From positions 1 to 64,000 of the forward strand of contig CAMCBV010000006.1 of the NCBI GenBank assembly GCA_945873125.1: a stretch of 64,000 nucleotides of DNA, written 5' to 3'. A program made the position numbers and the translations under genes. Of the stretch, positions 34,369-43,369 are shown piece by piece. The notes beneath the pieces were generated by a model, which saw nothing but the letters and a program-made list of their open reading frames with translations, was not told the DNA's origin and did not search any database. How positions within the stretch are numbered: the stretch's first letter is position 1; each line of letters starts with the position of its first letter. The DNA comes from Prosthecobacter debontii. Lineage in GTDB: Bacteria > Verrucomicrobiota > Verrucomicrobiia > Verrucomicrobiales > Akkermansiaceae.

Positions 34369-35769
34369 ATGTTCAGAAGTTTGATCTGGTTGGTGGTATT
34401 TGGGGTTTCTGCCTATGGAGCGAAGCCGAATATACTCTTGATCTGCGTGGATGATTTGAGGCCGGAGCTGAAATCGTTTGGGGTCGAACACATTCATTCC
34501 CCGGCAATCGATTCGCTGGTGGCGAGCGGGCGGGGGTTTAACCGGCATTATGTCCAAGCACCAACCTGTGGGGCTTCGCGGTATTCGCTTTTGACGGGAA
34601 AATACGGATCATCTGGAAAACTCAGAAGTAACGATGCCCTGATGTCGGTCTCTGCTCAGCCGGAAACAGCGCCGTTTTCTATGCCAAAACAATTTCGGAC
34701 ACAGGGATATAGAACCGTGGCGGTAGGGAAAATCTCGCATTATCCGGGCGGATTGGGTGGCAAGGACTGGGCGGAGCCAGAAAAAGTGGAGATGCCGGGT
34801 TCCTGGGATTTGAATTTGATGCCGACCGGGCCGTGGAAAACCCCGCAGAAAGCGATGCATGGTTTGGCGGACGGAGTCCCGCGGGTATCCGGCGCGTGTC
34901 CGGTCAACGAGCACAAAGAAGGAGATGATTTCCGTTATCACGATGGTTGGATCGCCCGCGATGCGGTGGCGCAACTGAGTGAGTTGGCAGGTAAACAAGA
35001 GCCGTTTTTTTTGGCAGTGGGTTTGATCAAGCCTCACCTTCCGTTTGCGTGCCCGAAATCTTATTTGGATATTTATAAGGACGTAAAACTCCCGCCCATC
35101 CGACATCCTGACAAGCCCGTTGGTCTCAGTACGTGGCACGCAAGCGGTGAATTTTTCGGAAACTACGTTAGCAGCGATCCGCGCACCGATTCCGCTTGCG
35201 CGGATGAAATGAGAAAATCTTATGCAGCCTGCGTGTCGTATGCCGATGCGCAAGTGGCGAAATTGTTAGAAAAACTCGATGAATTGAAGCTCACGCAAAA
35301 CACCATCGTGGTGCTATGGGGCGATCACGGTTGGCATCTCGGTGAACACGGGGTTTGGGGGAAACACACCCTGTTTGAGGAATCTCTGCGTTCGCCGTTG
35401 GTAATCCGTTATCCAGGAATAGAAAAATCTGGGATGATGAGTGATGCGGTGGTGGAGACAGTCGATATTTACCCGACCCTTTGTGAACTTGCGGGGATTC
35501 CTGTTCCACAAGGGCTTTCGGGGAAATCTCTCAAGTCCCAACTTTCTAATCCCGATGCAGCGGGCGATATCGCGATGGCGTTTTCACCCCAAGCGGAAAC
35601 CATCCGTACCACACAATACCGTTTGATCCGTCATTCAAAGAAAGACGCCGAGCCAACATACGAGCTTTACGATCACATAACTCCAGAAGGTGAGACGAAA
35701 AATCTAGCAAAAGCGAAACCGGAAGTTGTCAAAGAGTTGAGTGCGCTTATGGAGGAGAGGATGGAGTGA
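34369..35769 (+). CDS. Secreted sulfatase (iduronate-2-sulfatase-like)
   Basis: From the ATG at 34369 the protein has 466 residues with a signal peptide (FRSLIWLVVFGVSAYGAKP). Metal ligands appear in ICVDDLRPEL and late in VLWGDHGWHLGEHG. The formylglycine site is Cys67-Gly-Ala-Ser-Arg71, with alanine where most type I sulfatases have proline, so maturation by FGE is expected. Further landmarks (HYVQAPTCG, VGLIKPHLPFACP, LPPIRHPD) point to the iduronate-2-sulfatase branch. It would act on sulfated polysaccharides such as algal or mucin glycans. The upstream in-frame start at 34321 lacks a signal and is less likely. Confidence 0.9.
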   Translation: MFRSLIWLVVFGVSAYGAKPNILLICVDDLRPELKSFGVEHIHSPAIDSLVASGRGFNRHYVQAPTCGASRYSLLTGKYGSSGKLRSNDALMSVSAQPETAPFSMPKQFRTQGYRTVAVGKISHYPGGLGGKDWAEPEKVEMPGSWDLNLMPTGPWKTPQKAMHGLADGVPRVSGACPVNEHKEGDDFRYHDGWIARDAVAQLSELAGKQEPFFLAVGLIKPHLPFACPKSYLDIYKDVKLPPIRHPDKPVGLSTWHASGEFFGNYVSSDPRTDSACADEMRKSYAACVSYADAQVAKLLEKLDELKLTQNTIVVLWGDHGWHLGEHGVWGKHTLFEESLRSPLVIRYPGIEKSGMMSDAVVETVDIYPTLCELAGIPVPQGLSGKSLKSQLSNPDAAGDIAMAFSPQAETIRTTQYRLIRHSKKDAEPTYELYDHITPEGETKNLAKAKPEVVKELSALMEERME

Positions 35770-35782
35770 ATGATTGTGGTCG

Positions 35783-35885
35783 GGTGCCATCGCCGAGGGC
35801 ACCGCGCGAAGTGAGGAGAATAAAATCCGTATTTGATTCATGCATAGTCCCTTCGCCACGCGCGGCGCTCTACGGCGAGAGCGCC
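35783..35885. terminator. Two hairpins between convergent sulfatase and mutM genes
   Basis: Hairpin 1 (about 35783-35803) pairs GGTGCC with GGCACC. Hairpin 2 (35864-35885) is a perfect 8-bp stem, GGCGCTCT-ACGGCG-AGAGCGCC. They lie between two converging genes, so bidirectional termination is likely, though U-tracts are weak. The second hairpin resembles dispersed palindromes of the CGGCGAGAGCGCC type. Confidence 0.45.
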
Positions 35886-35901
35886 CTACCAATACAATGA
35901 C

Positions 35902-36723
35902 CTACCGCCTCTGGCATTTCCCACACCAATACGTCGCCCTCTGTCCCAGAACTTTATGGGAAATGGGCGTTTTACAAACACGGCATGGCTCGCCTTTCCT
36001 GTCATAGACAAACAAACACTGCTTGAAATAACCCGGTTCGCCATCGGATTTGAGGAAGTCACGAAGCGTAGTGCCGCCCTGGGAGATTGATTCGGTTAGC
36101 ACTTCACGAATCGCGCTAACGAGCTTTTGGGCACGGGGTTTGGTGAGTTTGTTAGACTCAATCAGCGGATGAATACCGGATCGGAACAAACTCTCGGATG
36201 CGTAAATGTTGCCGACGCCGACGACAATTTTCGCATCCATGATCGCAACTTTGACCGGGATCGATTTATTCCGAAGCGCCGCATACAAATGGGCTGCGGT
36301 GAAATCGGATTCAAGCGGCTCAGGGCCCAGATTAGTGAGAAGTGAATGCGTTCGGATCTCAGAAGCTGCCATCCGCATGACCGAGCCGAACCTTCTTGGA
36401 TCGTGGTAGCGGAGCTGCAAGTTGTTTCCCACCGTGATCCCGATGTGATCGTGTTTTTTCCAATCCTCTCCGGGATGGATCATGCGGAGGCTTCCCGACA
36501 TGCCAAGGTGGATCAAAATCACATCTTGGGTATCGGTTTCCAATAAGAGGTATTTGGATCTTCTTTTGACTGAAACAAAAGTTGTGCCTTCAAGTTCGGT
36601 GAGATTTTGAGGCACCGGCCAGCGCAAATCACGGCGCCGAAGAATGATTTCACGGATTTGATGGCCGATGAGATGCGGAGAAATGCCCAAGCGCGTGGTT
36701 TCGACTTCAGGTAGCTCCGGCAT
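35902..36723 (-). CDS. mutM: Formamidopyrimidine-DNA glycosylase
   Basis: Fpg excises oxidised purines and cuts at the abasic site. The start at 36723 gives 273 residues beginning MPELPEVETT, with the catalytic Pro and Glu directly after the initiator Met; the frame extends 24 codons upstream but that would bury the N-terminal proline. Other landmarks: LLIHLGMSGSLR-like VILIHLGMSGSLRM, KIVVGVGNIYASESLFRSGI, and the C-terminal zinc finger C-x2-C-x16-C-x2-C (CRVC...CGKC). It is downstream of the SHD1-like gene by 13 bases. Confidence 0.95.
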   Translation of the reverse strand: MPELPEVETTRLGISPHLIGHQIREIILRRRDLRWPVPQNLTELEGTTFVSVKRRSKYLLLETDTQDVILIHLGMSGSLRMIHPGEDWKKHDHIGITVGNNLQLRYHDPRRFGSVMRMAASEIRTHSLLTNLGPEPLESDFTAAHLYAALRNKSIPVKVAIMDAKIVVGVGNIYASESLFRSGIHPLIESNKLTKPRAQKLVSAIREVLTESISQGGTTLRDFLKSDGEPGYFKQCLFVYDRKGEPCRVCKTPISHKVLGQRATYWCGKCQRR

Positions 36724-36736
36724 GTTTGCAAAAAAC

Positions 36737-37483
36737 TTAAAGTATCTCCTTGGTAAATCTGACAACCACCTGATAGCGGCCGTCCATTTTGGCACTACCC
36801 AGCAAAATGCTGCCGCCTTGATCCAGTCTCCACGAGTGACTTGTAAGCATTTGATCCTCCTGTAGGTCGCTGGCCTTAGGCATTTTAGTGAAACGCTTGG
36901 GTTTGCCGTAGATGGAAATCAATATCTTCTCAAACTCTTGCCAGCTGTTTTCTAGATCGGACGAATAATCCCCGATATTTCTGTCTTCGGTTTGTAGCGT
37001 GCATTCAATGAGTTTGCCTTCCGGGCTCCAATTGAAGGTCAGGGAGCAGTTGAGCCCCCCGATTTTCTCACGGGTGACGAAAACGTTATTGAGTCCTGTC
37101 CGTCCAATGAAAGTTGGTTCCACGGTCGCCGTGACGAGTTTGCTTTCGTAGAGCTTTTTGGTGACCGTATCACGATTGTCACCAAAAACGACGGTATCAA
37201 AAATCGCATCCTCATCGATCTTTTTGATATGGGTATGAGCCACTCCATCATTTTCAGTGGGATGGTTTTGTTGGATCCAGGCTTGATCATCGATATGGAG
37301 CTTGTTCATCTCCATGGTAATGATCTTCAGGTTTTTGAGGCGCATCGTGACACGATCATCCTTGTTGCCAACATACTCAGCCTCGAAAGTTTTGGTTTTA
37401 TCCGTATTGGACCAGATTCGGAATTCTGTAGCACCCGCCAGCGAGGAGATGATAAGGTAGATGGAAATGACAAATCGGAGCAT
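36737..37483 (-). CDS. Secreted SHD1-like domain protein
   Basis: The ATG at 37483 starts a signal peptide (MLRFVISIYLIISSLAGA); the in-frame upstream extension has none. The next 55 residues (EFRIWSNTDKTKTFEAEYVG, then VTMRLKNLKIITMEMNKL and DDQAWI) match the small SHD1 domain that is frequent in exported PVC proteins. The rest, 180 residues, is a beta-rich domain I cannot name, with GKLIECTLQTEDRN and WQEFEKILISIYGKP. Function unknown. It is divergent from the barwin-like gene 52 bases away. Confidence 0.7.
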   Translation of the reverse strand: MLRFVISIYLIISSLAGATEFRIWSNTDKTKTFEAEYVGNKDDRVTMRLKNLKIITMEMNKLHIDDQAWIQQNHPTENDGVAHTHIKKIDEDAIFDTVVFGDNRDTVTKKLYESKLVTATVEPTFIGRTGLNNVFVTREKIGGLNCSLTFNWSPEGKLIECTLQTEDRNIGDYSSDLENSWQEFEKILISIYGKPKRFTKMPKASDLQEDQMLTSHSWRLDQGGSILLGSAKMDGRYQVVVRFTKEIL

Positions 37484-37535
37484 CGTATCGTTGGCGGATC
37501 TTGGGATTGATATTGAATTTGATGCAAGATAGAAA

Positions 37536-38468
37536 ATGTTCCTCAAACCCCGATTCAATCCATTGTTTTTGTTCTCATACAACCCATTGACCGTACAAAA
37601 TCTTGGTCTTTTTTTGTGCTTTTTTCTCGTGGATTTCGGATTTGCCCAAAATTCCGATCAAGGATCAAAAGGGCCACGTATTTTGATCCCGACACAAAAT
37701 AGCCAACGGAATCAATCTCGCATGGTGCCATCCGCAGCGACGACTAAATATCCTTGGAAAAATCATGTGACCGCGACGATTTTTTGGTGCGGAGAGCAGC
37801 CGACGGATCGCAATCCGACTCCGAATTGCAAATCTTCTTGGGATACCAAGTGGATGGAGAATTTTGGAGGTTACGATGATCCGGATCCGCAGAAACGAAT
37901 TGCGAATCATGCCACGGGTGAGTTCCGACCCAAGGATTTCATTCCGAATTTGAACCCTTTCTACATCGCGCTGCCTTACAATGATCTTGTTTCCTGGTCT
38001 GCCCACAAGCCGGAGGCAGCGAAGGTTGTCCCCTGGTTTTCGCGAATCAACCCACAGGCGGGGAAATCGGTTTTGAAGGGACGTTGGATACAAATTTTTG
38101 CTAACAAGCGCAGTTGCTTTGCCCAGTGGGAAGATTGCGGGCCATGGGTGACGGATGACTGGGCTTATGTGTTTGGAAAGAAGTCACCCAAGGCAACGGA
38201 AAACGGCGCTGCGGGAATTGATGTTTCCCCATCGATTCGTGATTATCTAGCCATCAAATCGGGGACAAAGGTTCATTGGCGCTTTGTTGAGGCATGCCAA
38301 GTGCCTGACGGACCGTGGAAGAAGTATGGCAATCTTTTGGCAAATACTGGATCAACCGCTCCGGTTGCCAACACCCAGGATTCCGGAGCTGCTCAGAGAG
38401 AATATGAGGCCTATCTCCAGGAATTGCGTGAGCGAGAACTCAGGAGACAGCAACAAAGGATGCGCTAG
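37536..38468 (+). CDS. Exported protein with a probable double-psi beta-barrel (RlpA/barwin-like)
   Basis: This 310-residue protein has a hydrophobic N-terminal segment (LGLFLCFFLVDFGFAQ) that reads as a signal peptide. The middle contains Trp/Cys-rich conserved-looking text (ATIFWCGEQPTDRN, NPFYIALPYNDL). The region GRWIQIFANKRSCFAQWEDC, GPWVTDDWAYVFG and GAAGIDVSPSIRDYL follows the strand order of RlpA/barwin folds, in which a Gly-Pro turn and an acidic residue sit in the pocket. That fold binds or cleaves peptidoglycan or polysaccharide. The C terminus is an Arg/Glu/Gln coil. The family call is tentative. Confidence 0.6.
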   Translation: MFLKPRFNPLFLFSYNPLTVQNLGLFLCFFLVDFGFAQNSDQGSKGPRILIPTQNSQRNQSRMVPSAATTKYPWKNHVTATIFWCGEQPTDRNPTPNCKSSWDTKWMENFGGYDDPDPQKRIANHATGEFRPKDFIPNLNPFYIALPYNDLVSWSAHKPEAAKVVPWFSRINPQAGKSVLKGRWIQIFANKRSCFAQWEDCGPWVTDDWAYVFGKKSPKATENGAAGIDVSPSIRDYLAIKSGTKVHWRFVEACQVPDGPWKKYGNLLANTGSTAPVANTQDSGAAQREYEAYLQELRERELRRQQQRMR

Positions 38469-38475
38469 TCGGTTT

Positions 38476-40398
38476 TCAAAGCAGATCGTAGCTTCGACCA
38501 CCGACACCTTCGAACCAGCGGACGTAGGCTTGGTTGACCATGTAGTATCCGCCTGGAGTCGGGTAATTGCCGGTGAAATACCAGTCGCCACAAGGACCTT
38601 TGATGGATGCGCGAAGGTTTTCGATGGTCTGATAGATGACTTCGACCTCGCCGTGCCAGTCGATGTCTTCAGGATAAACCATGCGGCTGATTTCCTCGGA
38701 GATTTCCTCGGCAGTGAAAGCTTCGTAAACCCCTTGCACGCGGTTAACGCGGTCTACTGGAGCTTTTTTGAGCTCTTTTTTGCATTGCTCGTAAATATCA
38801 TCGAGCAGGTGCTGGCGACCCGCGCGGCGGTGTAGGGCGACGGCGGCATTGAAAGCGATAAACTTGCCGAGTTCCGACATGTCGATGCCGTAGCAATCCG
38901 GATAGCGGATTTGTGGGGCGGTCGAACAAATGACGATTTTGGAAGGTTCCGTGCGCGCCAGAATTTTGAGAATGGATTTTTTCAGGGTTGTGCCGCGGAC
39001 GATGGAGTCATCGATAACGACCAGATTGTCTCCGGCCCTCACGGCTCCGTAAGTGATGTCGTAGACATGCGAGACGAGTTGATCGCGACCCTTTTCCTGA
39101 GATATGAAGGTGCGCATCTTGATGTCCTTGTGGGCGATCTTTTCGCCGCGTGGCCAGTTACGCATGATGAGCTCATCCACTTTTTCCGGGGTGAGTGTGC
39201 CCTTTTCGACCGATTCGATGATTTCCATCCGAACTTGTTGGCGGCGATACAAACGAAGGCCATCCATCATGCCGTGGTATGCGGTCTCTGCAGTGTTAGG
39301 AATGAAAGAGAAAACGGTTTTGTCAAAAGACTCGCCGATTGATCGCATCACCTGATCCACCAAAGCGGAGCCCATGGCTTTGCGCTCGCGATAAATTTGC
39401 GGGTCATTGCCACGGGAGAAATAGATTTTTTCGAACGAACAAGGTGTGAATTTCTGGGGCGTGTGGAACTGGACGTCGGAGATCGAGCCATCGGCCTTGA
39501 TCGTGATGACCGAACCTGGATCGATGGCTTTGACCTGATCGGCACTAGCTTCAAAAACGGTCATCAAAGGCACGCGCTCGGAAGCGAAGGCGATGACTTC
39601 ATCGGTGATGAGCATGTGACACGGACGGATGCCGCGTGGATCGCGCATGACGAACATATCGCCGTTTCCGATCGCGCCGCAAATGGCGTAGCCGCCGTCC
39701 CATGGCTCGGCGGACTGGGCAATGAGATCCGGAACATCGAGTGCGGCAGAAATATGATCGGGGATTTCCGCACCGGGCATGCCCTGATCGCGGAGTTTAT
39801 GATAGAGATTGGTATGTGCCTCGTCGAGGTGGTAGCCGATTTCTTCGAGGACTGTCTGGGTATCGGTTCCGAAAACCGGATGCTGGCCGCGCGCGATGAG
39901 GGTTTTGTTCAACTCCATCGCGTTGGTCATGTTGAAATTGCCCATGACCATGAGCGTGCGGGTAGGCCAGTTGCTGCGGCGCAGGTAAGGATGGCATGAG
40001 CCTTCGTCGAATTCACCACTGGTCCCGTAACGAAGGTGACCCATGAGGATTTCCCCACCGAAATCGAAGTGGGTTTTCACGCTGTCCGGATTGTTCTTAT
40101 CGAGCTTGCCCTTGCGGTGCATTTTGAAAAATGACTTCACTTCCTTTCGGAAAATTTGGGCGAGCGCATCGGACTCGATCCCGCGGCGACGATGCACGTA
40201 GGGTTTTCCGATGGGCATATCGAGCTTCACGCAGCCGATGCCGGTGCCGTCTTGGCCGCGGTTGTGCTGCTTTTCCATCAGGAGGAAAAGCTTGTTCATG
40301 CCCCACAAACAAGTGCCGTAGCGATCGTAATAGTAGGCCAAGGGCTTCCGCAACCGCACGGCTGCGATCCCACATTCATGCTTCAGAAAATCGCTCAT
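38476..40398 (-). CDS. purF: Amidophosphoribosyltransferase, long Bacteroidetes-type PurF
   Basis: PurF makes phosphoribosylamine from PRPP and glutamine. This form has 640 residues (E. coli: about 505). The glutaminase begins MSDFLKHECGIAAV, so the nucleophilic Cys is residue 9 and needs removal of an eight-residue leader. KQHNRGQDGTGIG and LMGHLRYGTSG follow. The phosphoribosyltransferase site is VVIDDSIVRGTTL. Extra sequence lies in the N-terminal domain (about 60-110) and at the C terminus (about 555-640, ending YMVNQAYVRWFEGVGGR). The form resembles Bacteroidetes enzymes. purM follows on the same strand upstream by 40 bases. Confidence 0.9.
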   Translation of the reverse strand: MSDFLKHECGIAAVRLRKPLAYYYDRYGTCLWGMNKLFLLMEKQHNRGQDGTGIGCVKLDMPIGKPYVHRRRGIESDALAQIFRKEVKSFFKMHRKGKLDKNNPDSVKTHFDFGGEILMGHLRYGTSGEFDEGSCHPYLRRSNWPTRTLMVMGNFNMTNAMELNKTLIARGQHPVFGTDTQTVLEEIGYHLDEAHTNLYHKLRDQGMPGAEIPDHISAALDVPDLIAQSAEPWDGGYAICGAIGNGDMFVMRDPRGIRPCHMLITDEVIAFASERVPLMTVFEASADQVKAIDPGSVITIKADGSISDVQFHTPQKFTPCSFEKIYFSRGNDPQIYRERKAMGSALVDQVMRSIGESFDKTVFSFIPNTAETAYHGMMDGLRLYRRQQVRMEIIESVEKGTLTPEKVDELIMRNWPRGEKIAHKDIKMRTFISQEKGRDQLVSHVYDITYGAVRAGDNLVVIDDSIVRGTTLKKSILKILARTEPSKIVICSTAPQIRYPDCYGIDMSELGKFIAFNAAVALHRRAGRQHLLDDIYEQCKKELKKAPVDRVNRVQGVYEAFTAEEISEEISRMVYPEDIDWHGEVEVIYQTIENLRASIKGPCGDWYFTGNYPTPGGYYMVNQAYVRWFEGVGGRSYDLL

Positions 40399-40438
40399 GC
40401 TTTAATTTTATGTGCTGAAAAACCGAACAGGATTTCGC

Positions 40439-41434
40439 TCATGGCTTTACTTTCACCCTCACGCCTTCTTGTGCAACCATATTCCCGAGAACATATCCTC
40501 CCGGACCGGCTTTGAGTGCTTGTCCGACTTGATCTTCGCTGACAATGGCGACCCAGCCTATGCCCATGTTGAAGGTGTGGAAACGATCTTCCGCATCGAC
40601 CTGAGCGAGAAGTTTTTCGATTCCCGGAAGATCCCATTGCGGGATTTCAAGATCCGCGCCCATACCGACGAACAGGCGCTCGAGGTTTTCAGGGAGGCCG
40701 CCGCCGGTAATGTGCGACATGGCTTTGGGTTTCACACCGTATTTCTTGAGATCATTGACCACATCGTCATAAAGGCGAGTTGGCTGGAGCCATGCGGTGA
40801 GTTCCTCATCGGTGACCGTGCCGGGTGTCATTTCGGCAAGCGCGCGGCGGACGAGCGACCAACCGTTGGCGTGGATGCTGTTGGATTTGTAACCGATCAG
40901 GACATCGCCGATGGCGAGGGTGGTGGGATCGATGAGATTTTCCTTCTCGGCGCAGCCGATGCAAAAGCCGGAAAGTTCGAGCACGTCAACGGGCACGATA
41001 CCGGGCATTTCCGCGGTTTCTCCACCGGCTAGGATGCAGTTGCAGGCTTCGAGGTAATCCGCCATCCCGCTGATCACGCGAGTGATTTTTTCTTCATCGA
41101 GTGCGGCGATGCCGATGTAGTCGAGGAAGAGCAGGGGATCGCCGCCGGTGGTGAGGATGTCGTTGACAGACATCGCGACGAGATCCTTGCCTGCGATTTC
41201 GAGAAGATTTTTTTCGAGGAGGATTTCCAGTTTGGTTCCGACTCCGTCACAACCGGTGACGATGACCGGATGTTTGTAATCTGAAAGATCGTAACATGCG
41301 GCGAAAAGACCGAATGCACCGAGTAATTTCCGCTGTTGTTGGGTTCGTTTGACGTGAGTTTTAATGTCACCGACGAGTGCCGCGGCTTTACGCGTATCGA
41401 CTCCTGCTTGCTGGTATGTGAGCTTTCCTGCCAT
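40439..41434 (-). CDS. purM: Phosphoribosylformylglycinamidine cyclo-ligase
   Basis: PurM (AIR synthetase) closes the imidazole ring in purine synthesis. The 331-residue protein has YQQAGVDTRKAAALV, VTGCDGVGTKLEI, CVNDI-equivalent MSVNDILTTGGDPLLFLDYI, LAGGETAEMPG, HANGWSLVRRAL and the C-terminal HITGGGLPENL. The length is normal. It is transcribed just before purF, so the two form a purine pair. It follows the MTA phosphorylase gene on the same strand after 76 bases. Confidence 0.95.
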   Translation of the reverse strand: MAGKLTYQQAGVDTRKAAALVGDIKTHVKRTQQQRKLLGAFGLFAACYDLSDYKHPVIVTGCDGVGTKLEILLEKNLLEIAGKDLVAMSVNDILTTGGDPLLFLDYIGIAALDEEKITRVISGMADYLEACNCILAGGETAEMPGIVPVDVLELSGFCIGCAEKENLIDPTTLAIGDVLIGYKSNSIHANGWSLVRRALAEMTPGTVTDEELTAWLQPTRLYDDVVNDLKKYGVKPKAMSHITGGGLPENLERLFVGMGADLEIPQWDLPGIEKLLAQVDAEDRFHTFNMGIGWVAIVSEDQVGQALKAGPGGYVLGNMVAQEGVRVKVKP

Positions 41435-41510
41435 GGCTGTGAAGCGGTTTTAGGTGGGTGGGGCGCAGTGGTCACGCAGAAAAGATTTTTTGCTGCATTC
41501 TCTTTTGAAA

Positions 41511-42383
41511 TCAGGGGTTTTGGATGTATGGAGCCAAGATAGGTGCGAGCGTTTGGCGGGTTTTCTCTGGCCAATCGGGTTTGGGCGTCAGAATCGCCAT
41601 GGCAAGCGAGTAGTGCTCGGGCCAAGTTGCTTCCATCGGAATTTTCGGGACAATGCTTGAGATAATGGCTTTTGCGAGTGATGCATTCGCATGCAGGTTG
41701 GCGATCACGGATGCGACGTCGACAGCGGCTTCGTCGGCTTTCCAAGCATCGTAATCCGTCACGAGGCACATCGTTGCGAGAGCGATTTCGGCCTCACGGC
41801 ATAGCCGAGCTTCGGGGGCATTGGTCATGCCGATGAGATCGAAACCCATGTTGCGGTGCATGTTGGATTCCGCACGAGTGGAGAAAGCGGGGCCGTTCAT
41901 CGAAACGTAGGTTCCGCTGTTGTGAAGTCGCGCGGTGTGGTGGGAAGCTGCTTCGATAAGAAGCTTGCGCATGGAGTGGCTGTAAGGATCTCCAAAAGAA
42001 ACGTGGGCCGCGATGCCATTTCCAAAAAATGAAAACTCGCGCGAACGGCCTGTGCGATCCACGAGTTGGTCAGGGACGACGACATCACGGGGTTTCATGT
42101 TTTCACGAAGGGAGCCCACGGCGGTAACGGAAACGATCCAACGCACATTCAATGAACGCAGTGCCCAGATGTTCGCGCGGTGATTAATTTCATGAGCTGG
42201 TAGGCGATGGCCGCGACCATGACGGGGGAGAAAGAACACGCTCCGACCAGCGAGCTTGCCTTCGATGATTTCATCGGAGGGAGAACCAAAGGGAGTTTCA
42301 ATGGCATGGGTGCGAACGACTTCCAGGGAGTCGATCTCGTAGAGGCCGGAGCCGCCGATGATGGCGAGAGAGGTTGCTTGCAT
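41511..42383 (-). CDS. mtnP: S-methyl-5'-thioadenosine phosphorylase
   Basis: The 290-residue PNP/MTAP-family enzyme cleaves methylthioadenosine with phosphate, entering methionine salvage. Signatures: IIGGSGLYEIDSL, PRHGRGHRLPAHEINHRANIWAL (phosphate and base site; conserved in two adjoining parts), VTAVGSLRENMKP, SMNGPAFSTRAES and the base-binding Asp in VTDYDAWK. Substrate choice (MTA rather than guanosine) rests on the GRGH/HRAN pattern. It is divergent from the Tat-exported dioxygenase-like gene. Confidence 0.9.
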   Translation of the reverse strand: MQATSLAIIGGSGLYEIDSLEVVRTHAIETPFGSPSDEIIEGKLAGRSVFFLPRHGRGHRLPAHEINHRANIWALRSLNVRWIVSVTAVGSLRENMKPRDVVVPDQLVDRTGRSREFSFFGNGIAAHVSFGDPYSHSMRKLLIEAASHHTARLHNSGTYVSMNGPAFSTRAESNMHRNMGFDLIGMTNAPEARLCREAEIALATMCLVTDYDAWKADEAAVDVASVIANLHANASLAKAIISSIVPKIPMEATWPEHYSLAMAILTPKPDWPEKTRQTLAPILAPYIQNP

Positions 42384-42552
42384 GGTTGGATGGTGTGAAA
42401 TGACGATGGGGATTTAGAGGGGCATGATCCATGTGAAAATTCCGCGACTTGAAATTTGATTTTGCGGAAGAACAAAAAAGCGCGGTGCGGTTGTCATCTT
42501 GTGGATTTCCGTCTTGGAAAGAATGGGAATCGCGATTCAGTATCTTTTTGTA

Positions 42553-43287
42553 ATGGATGAATACGATCGCCGTGAGTTTCTCAGTCTGAGCCTGCCTTCT
42601 TTCCTTGGGGTATTGACGGCATTGCCTTCGCTTTGTGCGTTTGCGACGCGCGCGAATGCGGCGGAGGGGCGGCTTCCCGAAGATGGCGCGATGCATTGGG
42701 AGGCATTTCTTGAAGCGGTGAGCAAAGAGGCCGGTAAACAACATCTGGATGCATGGAATCAGGATTCGTATGTGCAAAACATTTCCCGACTCGCGGGGCG
42801 GTTGCATCTTGAGGACCCCGTGCTGCTTGATGCGCTTGCCCAGATTCAAGCGCGACTTGTGAACGGAAAGGTGGATTTCAAATACCTTGAGCAACGCGTC
42901 GATTTCTCTCTTTGTCTCGTCCAGTTTGACGAAGGCGAGATCATCCGTCCGCATGATCATCCGGGAATGACAGGAATGATTCTGTGTGCTTCCGGTGAAA
43001 TTGAGACATCAAACTATGATCTAACTGAAATACCCGACGTGCAGGTGAGTGAGGGGCATCAACTGCTTAAAAGAGTGGGAACTGCAGTTCTTAAAAAGAA
43101 CGATATTTCCACGCTCACGGCGAAGGCCCGAAACATCCACACCTTGAAAGCGCACAAGGTCACCCAATTGGTGGATATTTTCACCCCACCGTATGACAAG
43201 GAGCGGATCGAGCAAAGTCACTGGTATAGCCTCTCGCCGGATCCGGTCGCCGGGTTGGCCAATGTTTTTGAGGCCAAGGCAGAGTGA
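42553..43287 (+). CDS. Tat-exported cupin of the thiol dioxygenase (PCO/ADO) family
   Basis: The ATG at 42553 starts a Tat-like leader (DRREFLSLSLPSFLGVLTAL). The cupin core has PHDHPGMTGMILCASGEIE, which matches the iron-binding HDHPGM signature of cysteamine dioxygenase (ADO) and plant cysteine oxidases. The third histidine is in NIHTLKAH, and FTPPYDKERIEQSHWYSL aligns with the family's LAPPYD and His-Tyr segment. These enzymes oxidise thiols to sulfinic acids with O2. Export to the periplasm is unusual. Residues 55-115 are helical and family-typical. The prediction is by motif, without a structural check. Confidence 0.72.
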   Translation: MDEYDRREFLSLSLPSFLGVLTALPSLCAFATRANAAEGRLPEDGAMHWEAFLEAVSKEAGKQHLDAWNQDSYVQNISRLAGRLHLEDPVLLDALAQIQARLVNGKVDFKYLEQRVDFSLCLVQFDEGEIIRPHDHPGMTGMILCASGEIETSNYDLTEIPDVQVSEGHQLLKRVGTAVLKKNDISTLTAKARNIHTLKAHKVTQLVDIFTPPYDKERIEQSHWYSLSPDPVAGLANVFEAKAE

Positions 43288-43369
43288 GGAATGACTCAAC
43301 GAAATTCATCTATCTCCATCGCTTCACTTATAACGATCTTCGCATGGGCTCCCTCTCGCACCATTTCCA

